Positions 1-6,381 of a stretch of DNA of 6,685 nt are shown here, in pieces (the first letter of the stretch is position 1; every line of letters begins with the position of its first letter). The notes below the pieces were generated by a model. It worked only from the letters and a program-made list of their open reading frames with translations, made no database searches and was not told where the DNA came from. The stretch comes from Spirochaetota bacterium. GTDB taxonomy: Bacteria; Spirochaetota; B62-G9. The stretch spans positions 1 to 6,685 of the forward strand of contig JALXDB010000182.1 of the NCBI GenBank assembly GCA_026990615.1. The letters run 5' to 3'. The position numbers were made by a program, and so were the translations under genes.

Positions 1-2
1 AT

Positions 3-617
3 AGAACAGTAATAGGGATTCTCCCGGGCAGCAAAAAAGAGGCATACGATAATCTGAAAAAAATATTTGAGGTTATAAAACTACTGGATAAAAAGATAAA
101 AGACCCAATTTATGCGTTTGCAATATCGCCCAACCTGGATATAGACACAATTGTAAAAAGATACAACCTTGTAGAGATCACAGACAATTTGACAGAAACC
201 TCAAAAGATATCAAACATTATAAGCTTAAAGGCCTTAGAGGAGAAATTGTTCTATCCAAATCAATATTCGGAAATATCCTGAAAGAATCAAAGCTGATTA
301 TCGGACTGTCAGGTACAGCAAACGAGCAGGCCGCCGGTATGGGAAAAGCTATATTCAGCTTCTGGGGAAAAGGCCCGCAGATAACCGAAAAGTTTCTCAA
401 AGCACAAAAAAGGCTTCTCGGGCCATCTCTATTTTTATTTCCGCCGGAACCAGAATTAATTGCTAATAAAATAGTAGAGGTAATTGAGAACAAAAATTTG
501 TTAAAAAGAATCGAAGAAAATGGTAAAATCAGGATGTACGGGAGAGGGAGTATTGAAAAGATTGCTAAAAAGATTGGCAGTTATATTAGTATTAATAGTG
601 GCAATAATACTGTCTAA
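3..617 (+). CDS. Lipid-A-disaccharide synthase-related glycosyltransferase, C-terminal part (5' end outside window)
   Basis: The frame is open from the first base and gives 204 residues before TAA at 615-617; the first whole codon is at 3, so the N-terminal half lies upstream. Visible landmarks are the LPGS motif followed by KKEAYDNL (residues 7-18 of the fragment), then SGTANEQAAGMGK, the GKGPQ segment, and QKRLLG. This order matches the C-terminal nucleotide-sugar-binding half of the LpxB-related family (GT19-like) known from cyanobacteria and several other phyla, rather than canonical LpxB. The family probably moves a sugar onto a lipid at the inner face of the cytoplasmic membrane, but its substrate is not established. 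An internal ATG at 189 is not the start, because the family homology extends upstream of it. The next gene overlaps its 3' end in another frame. I am confident of the family and not of the substrate. Confidence 0.85.
   Translation, partial: RTVIGILPGSKKEAYDNLKKIFEVIKLLDKKIKDPIYAFAISPNLDIDTIVKRYNLVEITDNLTETSKDIKHYKLKGLRGEIVLSKSIFGNILKESKLIIGLSGTANEQAAGMGKAIFSFWGKGPQITEKFLKAQKRLLGPSLFLFPPEPELIANKIVEVIENKNLLKRIEENGKIRMYGRGSIEKIAKKIGSYISINSGNNTV
541..550 (+). promoter_or_regulatory. Ribosome binding site that decides the TTG start at 553
   Basis: The purine run GGAGAGGGAG ends two bases before TTG 553, and its first GGAG is eight bases upstream, which is good Shine-Dalgarno spacing. It sits inside the coding sequence of the upstream glycosyltransferase gene. 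Nothing comparable precedes the in-frame ATG at 520. Confidence 0.55.
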
Positions 618-906
618 CGGCTGCAAGGCAAGAACTACAAAAGATACTGTAAACGCTTTCGTAACCCGTGAAAGTTTTAAAACAATAATCCTCGCCCTTG
701 AGCTGTACAAAAAAGAGTTCGGAGAGTATCCTAAAACTCTTGATGAATTGCTCCGGAGAAAAGGAATCACTGACAGGTCAATAATAGAGGATGCCTGGGG
801 GCGTGAATACTACTATGTAAGACTAAAAAATGGATACAAGATATTTTCCCTCGGAGCTGACGGAAAGCCCTTTACAAAAGATGACATCTATCCACCAAAA
901 AAATAA
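553..906 (+). CDS. Small anchored protein with GspG-like (T2SSG) C-terminal domain
   Basis: I chose TTG 553 as start because GGAG (541-544) and GGGAG (546-550) lie just upstream; an in-frame ATG at 520 has only a weak RBS and would put a polar stretch before the membrane segment. The 117-residue product begins with two KRLLKR/KRL-type basic residues clusters, a hydrophobic stretch at about residues 8-20 and LSNGC with Cys24. This looks like a signal peptide with an imperfect lipobox (Asn at -2) or a plain membrane anchor. Residues about 42-114 resemble the C-terminal domain of the type II secretion pseudopilin GspG: LYKKEFGEYPKTLDELL, then DAWGREYYY, then FSLGADG and a DDI near the end. The GFTLIE prepilin signal is absent, so this is not a normal pseudopilin. 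It overlaps the preceding gene by 65 bp, suggesting translational coupling. Likely exported; function unknown. Confidence 0.75.
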   Translation: MKRLLKRLAVILVLIVAIILSNGCKARTTKDTVNAFVTRESFKTIILALELYKKEFGEYPKTLDELLRRKGITDRSIIEDAWGREYYYVRLKNGYKIFSLGADGKPFTKDDIYPPKK

Positions 907-1082
907 AATCGCTTTTCTTCACCAGGCCATGATGCTGCGACAGCTTAAGATTAAAACAGGCAGTAACTCTCTGTTGAAGTGTTACATCCTGCTCCCTATT
1001 TTCCGGTTTACCGTTATTTATTGAAATCATTTATTCAGAAACATCAAAGCTACTGTTTTTTTCCCTTTATTTACCCTGCTAA

Positions 1083-1955
1083 CTACCACCTATCCTGGGA
1101 CCAGAGATACTGGTCGGGATACTTTGAAATATTTCTCTCAAAGAAGTCCGTTACTTTTTTTATATCATCTTCTATACGTTCGCTGTTGAGAAAAAATGGT
1201 TTTTCAAAATGCAGCTCTATTCTGTTGCGTTTATTTCTGATACTGTACATAGGAATAACCATTTTGCCGGTCTTTTTCCCAATTATAAAGGGACCACCAA
1301 ACAGCTTAACCTGTTTACCAAAAAGTTCCCCCGTATATCCGTTACTCAAAGCCTCCTGGTCTCCCACAATGTACAGGATTTCTCCATTTTCAACAGCTCT
1401 TATCATCTTCACAAGGGTTTTTGCTGAAACTCTGGGGTCATAGCTCGCTGAAAGCATATTTATCCTGTGGCCTTCCCTTATCCAGTTCAGAGCCCTGTTG
1501 CCTTCAGAATCTTCCACAAATACCGGTGCATAGAGGGGTTTATACATCATGGCAAGCCACGCAGCCGCATACTCCCAGTTTCCGAGGTGGCAGGTGAGTA
1601 TTATAAAGCCCTCTTTTGATTTTAACAGGTCATCAAGGTACTCTTCGCCCTCGGCTATATAGACCTTTTTCCTTAGGAAAAAATCGAGTTTATAATGGGC
1701 CTTTAGCATCTCCCCTGCGAATTTCATCAGGTGAATCGCATTCAACCTCATGATACTATCATACCAATCCGGACCTTTACCCTTAAAAACTTTGGGAAGT
1801 ATTCTTTTTATACGAAACCCCCATTTACCCTTCTTCATTGCTCTGTAAAATATTGGTGACAACAACCGTGCTAGGCCCATCACTGCAAAATCGGGTATGA
1901 AAAAGAATACAAACGAAATAACTTTAACAATAAAAATCAATGAAATTACCCTCAT
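1083..1955 (-). CDS. LpxL/HtrB-family lysophospholipid acyltransferase
   Basis: The 290-residue product has the usual length of lipid A late acyltransferases. An N-terminal hydrophobic segment (about residues 5-30) would hold it on the inner membrane. The catalytic motif HLGNWE is at residues 123-128 (His123 and Glu128, the HX4E pair), followed by GDQ at 198-200, a KLFGGP segment near 217-222 and the C-terminal YPDQYLWSQDRW. These match Pfam Lip_A_acyltrans, which transfers an acyl chain from acyl-ACP to a lipid A precursor; some relatives acylate other glycolipids. ATG 1955 has no clear RBS. TTG 1940 lies eight bases after GAGGG and could be the true start, giving 285 residues. It follows the PilZ gene by 75 bp with no terminator visible between them, so co-transcription is likely. 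Family assignment is firm; the acceptor lipid is not known. Confidence 0.9.
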   Translation of the reverse strand: MRVISLIFIVKVISFVFFFIPDFAVMGLARLLSPIFYRAMKKGKWGFRIKRILPKVFKGKGPDWYDSIMRLNAIHLMKFAGEMLKAHYKLDFFLRKKVYIAEGEEYLDDLLKSKEGFIILTCHLGNWEYAAAWLAMMYKPLYAPVFVEDSEGNRALNWIREGHRINMLSASYDPRVSAKTLVKMIRAVENGEILYIVGDQEALSNGYTGELFGKQVKLFGGPFIIGKKTGKMVIPMYSIRNKRNRIELHFEKPFFLNSERIEDDIKKVTDFFERNISKYPDQYLWSQDRW

Positions 1956-2030
1956 TTACGTAATCACAGAAAGTTACCAAACCTTTAACACAGAATTACA
2001 ATTGAAAAATATGGATACCAACAAGAGAAA

Positions 2031-3104
2031 TTATTTCTTTACTGCCTGTGTTGTAGATGGTCTGATGGTGGGTCTTTTTTTCTTCTCCAGATCTTCTCTC
2101 TCTCCAAATATATTGTACACGTAGAGTAGTATATTATTTCTCGCTATAGGACTAATTCTGATAAACATAATATGGTACTTTTTTACTCTCTCATCGGAAG
2201 TTTTGCTAACCCCTACAATTATACCAAGGGCAATTATCCTCTTTTCTTCAGTTATGAAAAAATCCAGTTTCAGGCGATCATTCTTTTTCATCCCCCTGCC
2301 TGCAATCATACAACATCCAGATTCAGAAAGATCGATTATCTTTCCTGTATGTCCTCTTTTTGATATATAAGGTTTTGAAACACCATCTACGTTGGAATAA
2401 CTCACAGGGTAGAATTTCACCCTTATATTGGTCTCAACCCTTACACTCTTTCTCTTCTGGGTTCTCTCCAGTTTTGTCGAATGGGAAATGTAAAGCAATG
2501 GGTACTCTTCGTGGCTTATCTGTTCAAGAACTTTACTCTCAAAGGAGTAGCCCGCATCATCCACCCTCCAGAAATACACGTTGATCTTGTGTCCCTTCCA
2601 GTTTAAAGATTTCCATCCGGGATGCCCCATAGGCTGTGAGATAACAAGATATCTCCTGTTTATCTCAATAACCCAGCTCAAATAGGTTCCGTACTCTTTA
2701 TTCCTAATCACAAGTTTCTGGCGTGGCATCAGTGCATGGGTGTCTCGGATTCTCTTTTTATACTTGGGAAGATTGAACTCGGCTTTCTTTCTCAGTTCTA
2801 GGAGTTTAGTAATCATGGCGAGCTTTTCAGCTTCGCTCATATTTTCGTCAGCTTCTATTCTCCTGATTGCAGGTCTGAGGCACCTGTCAAGCTGCTTCGT
2901 TGACCAAAATATTGACTGGGGTTTTTCAAGTTTATTCTGAATCGCTATCTTCTTGAGAAATCTTATTTCCCTAAAGGTAAATCCCTCTCTTTTCCCTCTG
3001 CTGTAAAATTCATACCAAGGGAATCTTCTCCCCTTACGTCCATACCTCAAAACTATGAAGATTATAAAGATTACAACTATCAGCAGATAGAAGATTGGCT
3101 TCAA
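2031..3104 (-). CDS. Membrane-anchored PilZ-domain protein (c-di-GMP receptor)
   Basis: The start is TTG (complement of 3102-3104), supported by GAGGGG five bases upstream (3110-3115). The 357-residue protein has one transmembrane segment (about 4-19), a basic juxtamembrane stretch, an alpha-helical charged region (about 30-120), a YcgR-like N-terminal beta domain (about 125-210), then PilZ (about 215-335). The c-di-GMP-binding motifs are intact: RxxxR at Arg218-Arg222 and DxSxxG at Asp259-Gly264. Thus it should bind c-di-GMP on the cytoplasmic side. YcgR proteins brake flagella, but no flagellar gene is near, and the N-terminal anchor differs from enteric YcgR, so the output is unknown. The C-terminal tail (about 336-357) is lysine-, threonine- and serine-rich. 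The HEAT gene's terminator lies upstream, so it should have its own promoter between 3105 and 3162, where I see no strong consensus. The acyltransferase gene follows 75 bp downstream. Confidence 0.9.
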   Translation of the reverse strand: MKPIFYLLIVVIFIIFIVLRYGRKGRRFPWYEFYSRGKREGFTFREIRFLKKIAIQNKLEKPQSIFWSTKQLDRCLRPAIRRIEADENMSEAEKLAMITKLLELRKKAEFNLPKYKKRIRDTHALMPRQKLVIRNKEYGTYLSWVIEINRRYLVISQPMGHPGWKSLNWKGHKINVYFWRVDDAGYSFESKVLEQISHEEYPLLYISHSTKLERTQKRKSVRVETNIRVKFYPVSYSNVDGVSKPYISKRGHTGKIIDLSESGCCMIAGRGMKKNDRLKLDFFITEEKRIIALGIIVGVSKTSDERVKKYHIMFIRISPIARNNILLYVYNIFGEREDLEKKKRPTIRPSTTQAVKK

Positions 3105-3109
3105 ATTTA

Positions 3110-3115
3110 CCCCTC
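3110..3115 (-). promoter_or_regulatory. Strong ribosome binding site of the PilZ gene (TTG start)
   Basis: On the minus strand GAGGGG stands five bases before TTG 3104. This is the main reason to accept a TTG start here, because no ATG or GTG with a comparable site is available near the hydrophobic N-terminus. Confidence 0.6.
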
Positions 3116-3162
3116 TGCTACAATTTCTTTATTAGATATTCGACAAATATTCTAAATAATTT

Positions 3163-3197
3163 AAAAAAATAACCCCATCCAAAAAAATGGGGTTATT
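3163..3197 (-). terminator. Rho-independent terminator of the HEAT-repeat gene
   Basis: A perfect 11-bp inverted repeat (3168-3178 and 3187-3197, core CCCC/GGGG) encloses an 8-base loop. Read on the minus strand, the stem is followed directly by a run of T (complement of the A run at 3163-3167, continuing from AT pairs in the stem). It lies 19 bp past the HEAT gene stop and before the PilZ gene, so it separates the two transcription units. On the plus strand the stem is followed by AAGG, not a T run, so termination should be one-directional. Confidence 0.88.
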
Positions 3198-3216
3198 AAG
3201 GTTATTTGAAGTATGT

Positions 3217-4392
3217 TCACTTTTTTATCTTCTTAAGGGCTTTTTCGGCCTCTCTGACTATCACAGATGGATAATTGTCGTACTTTGCCCTTAAAAGCTC
3301 TTCATAAGCTTTTGGATTACCGGTAGCCCCAAGCCCCCTTATCAGCTCTATTAAAAGCCTGTTATCCTTTGGGCTAATTCCCGACTCCATTCTATCATTA
3401 TGATAGGAAAGGTACCTGACAAGCGCCATTACAGATTTATCTGTATTGATAGAACTTAAAGATCTAATCGCGTATATCTTCTCCGATAGATCCCTGCTCT
3501 CATAGAGTACTCTCTCAAGTAAGGGAACCGCATTGTCGTCTTTAATTTTATACTTTAAAATCATTCTCATGGCATAAATTCTCAGGTCTCTCAGGTATGT
3601 GGCTTCAGTTACATTCTGGGGCTTCAGTGTTAATCCAACATCAAGAGCACCCGTTGCCACCTTTATCTTATTTTCGGCTGGAGCTTTAGAGTTGTCCTCT
3701 GCTTTTAAAGCGGCTATCTTCAGCTTTATGGAAGACTCGTATTTAACTATTCCTTCCAGAATGTCCGAAGGGTCATCAACCATGTTTACCAAAGCCTTTT
3801 TAGCTGCATCTTTAACATACCTTGAGTATCCACCATTAGCCGCAAGAAATACAGGTAAATACCCCCTGGGGTCTCTAAACCTTTCAAGTGCATAGATACA
3901 GCCGTATGCAATAGCATCCTGACCCTGAATATCCTCAGCCCCTCTGTACAGAGTCAGATTTTTCAACATAACGGCAATATGTTCTGTATATTTTTTAGCC
4001 CCGATTTTACCGAGAGCTATAAGAGCCTCACTCTTTACAAAGGGGTCTTTTGTATTTCTAACAACGTCGAATATTAGATCACTCGCCTGTGCAGCTTTTA
4101 AATCACCGAGCTTTCTGATCGTAAGTATTTTCAGTTTTTTTACTATTTCAGCATCCTTTTTATTTACGTTAACAATCTCTGTAAGCTCTCCCAGGGCTTT
4201 CACCAGAGTCGGTATTATATCTCTGTTCTGAAGTTCAACAATATTGAGCATAATATCGTACTTCTGTTGATAGCTAATAGCCTTCTCGTATAATCTTGAC
4301 CAGACTTCTGTAACCTCATCTCCAAAAGCTAAACCCGAAAACACGAATACTATTAACAGAATAAAAAGAGATCTTTTTATCATCCTTCCCAT
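3217..4392 (-). CDS. Exported HEAT-repeat protein
   Basis: From ATG 4392 the product is 391 residues. It has a signal peptide: basic residues at 3-7, a hydrophobic core at about 9-21, and an AFG site at 22-24, so the mature protein should start near Asp25 in the periplasm or on the surface. The remainder is alpha-helical with HEAT/Armadillo-like repeats, for example around KSEALIALGKIGAK, YGCIYALERFRDP, KIYAIRSLSSI and LLIELIRGLGATGNPKA. There are roughly six repeats, some degenerate. Such solenoids bind other proteins; no catalytic motif is seen. Three in-frame ATGs compete: 4407 (no RBS), 4392 (GGAG at 4402-4405, nine bases away) and 4383 (GGGA only three bases away). I prefer 4392; all three keep the signal peptide. 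The gene has a leader of about 110 bp and its own terminator, so it is likely monocistronic. Partner unknown. Confidence 0.82.
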   Translation of the reverse strand: MGRMIKRSLFILLIVFVFSGLAFGDEVTEVWSRLYEKAISYQQKYDIMLNIVELQNRDIIPTLVKALGELTEIVNVNKKDAEIVKKLKILTIRKLGDLKAAQASDLIFDVVRNTKDPFVKSEALIALGKIGAKKYTEHIAVMLKNLTLYRGAEDIQGQDAIAYGCIYALERFRDPRGYLPVFLAANGGYSRYVKDAAKKALVNMVDDPSDILEGIVKYESSIKLKIAALKAEDNSKAPAENKIKVATGALDVGLTLKPQNVTEATYLRDLRIYAMRMILKYKIKDDNAVPLLERVLYESRDLSEKIYAIRSLSSINTDKSVMALVRYLSYHNDRMESGISPKDNRLLIELIRGLGATGNPKAYEELLRAKYDNYPSVIVREAEKALKKIKK

Positions 4393-4407
4393 TTCCCCAT
4401 ACTCCAT

Positions 4408-4443
4408 AACTTGAAAATTAAACTGTTAACCGAGCTTCAAGTT
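4408..4443 (-). repeat. 8-bp inverted repeat in the leader of the HEAT-repeat gene
   Basis: AACTTGAA (4408-4415) is perfectly complementary to TTCAAGTT (4436-4443), with a 20-base spacer that itself contains the palindrome GTTAAC (4425-4430). It ends immediately before ATG 4407 and just upstream of the GGAG ribosome site used for ATG 4392. It could be a leader hairpin or an operator. There is no T run after it, so it is not a terminator for the upstream lipoprotein gene. Confidence 0.35.
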
Positions 4444-4505
4444 TTGATTTTAACTACAAAACACAACCCATAGATAGAAAACTCAAATAATAGAACAGCT
4501 TCAAT

Positions 4506-4545
4506 AGTATACCCCGATAGTATATAATATACAATAATCTGACAA
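4506..4545 (-). promoter_or_regulatory. Two overlapping sigma70-like promoters for the HEAT-repeat gene
   Basis: On the minus strand TTGTCA (4540-4545) is 17 bp from TACTAT (4517-4522). A second pair, TTGTAT (4529-4534) and TATACT (4506-4511), also has a 17-bp spacer. The two -10 regions lie within a direct repeat, TATACTAT on the minus strand, at 4504-4511 and 4517-4524. Transcripts would carry a leader of roughly 105-120 bases before ATG 4392. The spacing supports the call; the AT-rich background weakens it. Confidence 0.45.
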
Positions 4546-4554
4546 TATTAAAAC

Positions 4555-5433
4555 CTATTTCACAATACTTATATAACTTTTTTCCTTTCTCTCTATAATA
4601 TTATTACCACTATCAAAAACCGTAATTTCAATAACATTATTGTTCTTATCGTATTTGTAAACCAATTTTCTTTCAAGTTTGCCAGTTGAATTGTAGAATG
4701 CCTCTTCTTTCAACAGGTTGCCTTCATAGCTGTACTCTATATATTTTTCAAGTGAATTATCAGCTCTGTAGTAACTTTCCTTTAACTTTTTGTCGCCACT
4801 GTAATCTATCTTTATTACAGTTTCCAGACTCTCTCCTGTCCCGTATATCTCCTTTTTTACAACCTTTCCATCGGAGTAGTAGTATTTTGTGAAAGCAAGC
4901 ATAATCCCTTTTCCATCAAATACAGACCATTTAACCTTCCTACCCGAGCTGTCGTATTCATACTTTGAAACAGTCTGCACCTTATCTTTAGGTCCGTACT
5001 GGGCAACCGAAACCAGAAGACCATTCCTGTAATCATACTTATAATAGGTAAGAACATTTCCCTTGTCATCATATACTGTCTTTCGAACAAGAATCCCGTT
5101 GTTGTATTCAAACTCTGTTTTACTGATAAGCATGTCATTTGCATTTTTTTCGACTTTTTTAACGAGATTTCCATTCTTATCGTAGGTGTAATTGATAATA
5201 GTATCAATACTTCCATCTGAAAAATATGTGATTTCCTCTTTAACCAGCCATATCTTTTTAGGTTTTGGTTTTTCGGATTTTTTAACAGCCTCCTTTTTAA
5301 CAGCCACTTCCTTCTCTGAAATAGCCTGCTTGGGTCCTGCCTTCTTTTCCTCGACTTTCACTGTTGCACAACCGGCCACCATAAAAATAAAAACCGTTAC
5401 TCCTATTATACCAATCCAGTATTTTTTTCTCAT
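4555..5433 (-). CDS. Lipoprotein with eight 25-residue YD-like tandem repeats
   Basis: The 292-residue product starts with a lipoprotein signal: basic MRKK, a hydrophobic core, and the lipobox VAGC with Cys22; Ala follows the Cys, so by the E. coli rule it would go to the outer membrane. Residues about 25-62 are a Lys/Glu/Ala/Pro-rich linker. The rest is a tandem array of beta-rich repeats starting at residues 82, 108, 133, 158, 184, 209, 234 and 259, with the pattern aromatic-x-Tyr-Asp-x-x-Gly-x-x-x-x-Lys and a second Asp/Gly turn half-way. They resemble the YD/Rhs-type or YwqK (MORN-like) repeats, but no toxin domain or core-hyperconserved Rhs region is present. Function is unknown; surface binding or envelope structure is an inference. 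AGGAGGT (5445-5451) lies 11 bases before the ATG, a slightly long spacing. No terminator is seen after the stop. Confidence 0.82.
   Translation of the reverse strand: MRKKYWIGIIGVTVFIFMVAGCATVKVEEKKAGPKQAISEKEVAVKKEAVKKSEKPKPKKIWLVKEEITYFSDGSIDTIINYTYDKNGNLVKKVEKNANDMLISKTEFEYNNGILVRKTVYDDKGNVLTYYKYDYRNGLLVSVAQYGPKDKVQTVSKYEYDSSGRKVKWSVFDGKGIMLAFTKYYYSDGKVVKKEIYGTGESLETVIKIDYSGDKKLKESYYRADNSLEKYIEYSYEGNLLKEEAFYNSTGKLERKLVYKYDKNNNVIEITVFDSGNNIIERKEKSYISIVK
4582..5190 (-). repeat. Protein-level tandem repeat array, eight units of 25-26 residues
   Basis: The repeat starts in the lipoprotein are 26, 25, 25, 26, 25, 25 and 25 residues apart. Each unit opens with aromatic-x-Tyr (the sixth begins Ile-Asp-Tyr), has a D/N-G turn about four residues on and a second turn in mid-unit (for example YDDKGN, FDGKGI, YNSTGK, FDSGNN). 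The shorter segment before it, YFSDGSID at residues 70-77, looks like a degenerate partial unit. The repeats have diverged in DNA sequence, so this is an old array and not a recent slippage product. Confidence 0.75.
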
Positions 5434-5505
5434 TTGCTTTTACAACCTCCTCTCACGAGATTATATTAGTTTTTATAAAACTTATAATAATTAATTCTAG
5501 TAAAA

Positions 5506-5534
5506 AGGATAACTTCTGTACTACAATATTTCAA
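5506..5534 (-). promoter_or_regulatory. Candidate promoter of the repeat lipoprotein gene
   Basis: On the minus strand TTGAAA (5529-5534) is separated by 17 bp from TATCCT (5506-5511), giving a leader of about 65 bases. A perfect TATAAT also occurs at 5460-5465 but lacks a recognisable -35 and would start transcription almost on the ribosome site. The 141-bp gap is divergent, shared with the SDR gene, whose own promoter I cannot place. Confidence 0.33.
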
Positions 5535-5574
5535 ACTTTTTTAACAACATAAATTATTAATCAAGAGGTAAAAA

Positions 5575-6381
5575 ATGGACTTAGGACTTAAAGACAAAAT
5601 AGCTGTTGTAACAGGAGCAGGAGGGGGTATAGGTTCTTCTATTTCTATAGGACTAATGGAAGAGGGATGCAAAACCATAATGGTTGATATAGGCCCCAAG
5701 CAGAACAATCTTAAAAAAGTTCTATCAAAAACCGGGGGAAAGGGAGATATTCAGATATGTGACGTTACATCATACAAAGAGGTTAAATCCCTATTCAAAA
5801 AAATCGAAAAGAGCTATGGATTTATACATATACTGGTAAACTGTGCTGCTACAAGCAAAGCAGGATACATAGAAGATATAGATAAAGACGATATAGACAG
5901 TATCATAAATTTAAATATAAAAGGGTACATCTACACAACAATCAATGCCATCCCTCTTATGAAAAAAGCTGGTTATGGAAGACTTATATATATCAATTCC
6001 AACTCGGGCTTAAAGGCCTCAGCGGGGTTATCTCTATATTCTGGGTCCAAATACTTTAATAGAGGGTTTGCAATATCTGCCGCTCTTGAACTGGGCAAAT
6101 TTGGAATTACATCTAACTCGGTATGCCCATCGGATATATACCCGGAAGGTGAGATAGAAGCCGGAAGCTGGAAAGAACCCTCCCTGCTTGAAATTACAAT
6201 GAAGAAAGAAGGAGTGTCTTCACTGGAGGAGATAATTGAAAAAAGAAAAGAAAAAAATCCAATGAAAAGAACCTGTACGGCAGAGGATGTTAAAAATGTG
6301 GTTTTATTTCTTGCCAGTGAGAGGGCAGGTTTTATAAATGCACAGAGCATAGCTGTAAATGGAGGAAGTATACCCTATTAA
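5575..6381 (+). CDS. Classical SDR-family NAD(P)-dependent oxidoreductase, sorbitol-6-phosphate dehydrogenase-like
   Basis: The 268-residue product is the usual length of a classical short-chain dehydrogenase. It shows the Rossmann motif TGAGGGIG (residues 13-20), Asp38 at the end of beta-2 (favours NAD over NADP), CDVT at 62-65, and the catalytic set Asn114, Ser142, Tyr155 and Lys159 (YSGSK). The usual NNAG is here NCAA (89-92), a tolerated variant. The INSNSG segment before the active site, and the long insert at about 185-225 between CPS and NPMKR, recall SrlD-type sorbitol-6-phosphate 2-dehydrogenases, so a polyol or sugar (phosphate) substrate is possible. FabG-like or other alcohol substrates cannot be excluded. 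The start is supported by AAGAGGT (5563-5569), five bases before the ATG. No sugar transport or kinase gene adjoins it in this window. Cytoplasmic. Family certain, substrate not. Confidence 0.9.
   Translation: MDLGLKDKIAVVTGAGGGIGSSISIGLMEEGCKTIMVDIGPKQNNLKKVLSKTGGKGDIQICDVTSYKEVKSLFKKIEKSYGFIHILVNCAATSKAGYIEDIDKDDIDSIINLNIKGYIYTTINAIPLMKKAGYGRLIYINSNSGLKASAGLSLYSGSKYFNRGFAISAALELGKFGITSNSVCPSDIYPEGEIEAGSWKEPSLLEITMKKEGVSSLEEIIEKRKEKNPMKRTCTAEDVKNVVLFLASERAGFINAQSIAVNGGSIPY

Noticed and set aside
830..1024. Open frame of 64 codons on the plus strand across the end of the GspG-like gene
   Set aside because: It overlaps the conserved end of the real gene out of frame and has no ribosome site or recognisable content.
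907..1082. Possible bidirectional terminator in the convergent gap
   Set aside because: Only weak stems are found (for example GAAACA with TGTTTT near 1038-1060 before a T run, and CGGTAAACCG on the minus strand); none is strong enough to annotate. No gene is seen in the gap.
979..1443. Open frame of 154 codons on the plus strand
   Set aside because: It lies mostly antisense to the acyltransferase gene, which has clear catalytic motifs; its translation is rich in Ser, Phe and Pro with no recognisable domain.
3130..3155. Imperfect dyad AGATATT/AATATTCT upstream of the PilZ gene as an operator
   Set aside because: The arms differ by one inserted base and the region is strongly AT-rich, so chance is a sufficient explanation.
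4857..5216. Open frame of 119 codons on the minus strand
   Set aside because: It is another frame of the repeat-lipoprotein gene on the same strand; its length follows from the repeated codon pattern of the true gene.
5483..5488. Perfect TATAAT on the plus strand as the SDR promoter
   Set aside because: No acceptable -35 box lies 16-18 bp upstream, and such boxes are expected by chance in this AT-rich gap.
5973..6350. Open frame of 125 codons on the minus strand
   Set aside because: It is antisense to the SDR gene, lacks a ribosome site, and resembles no protein family.
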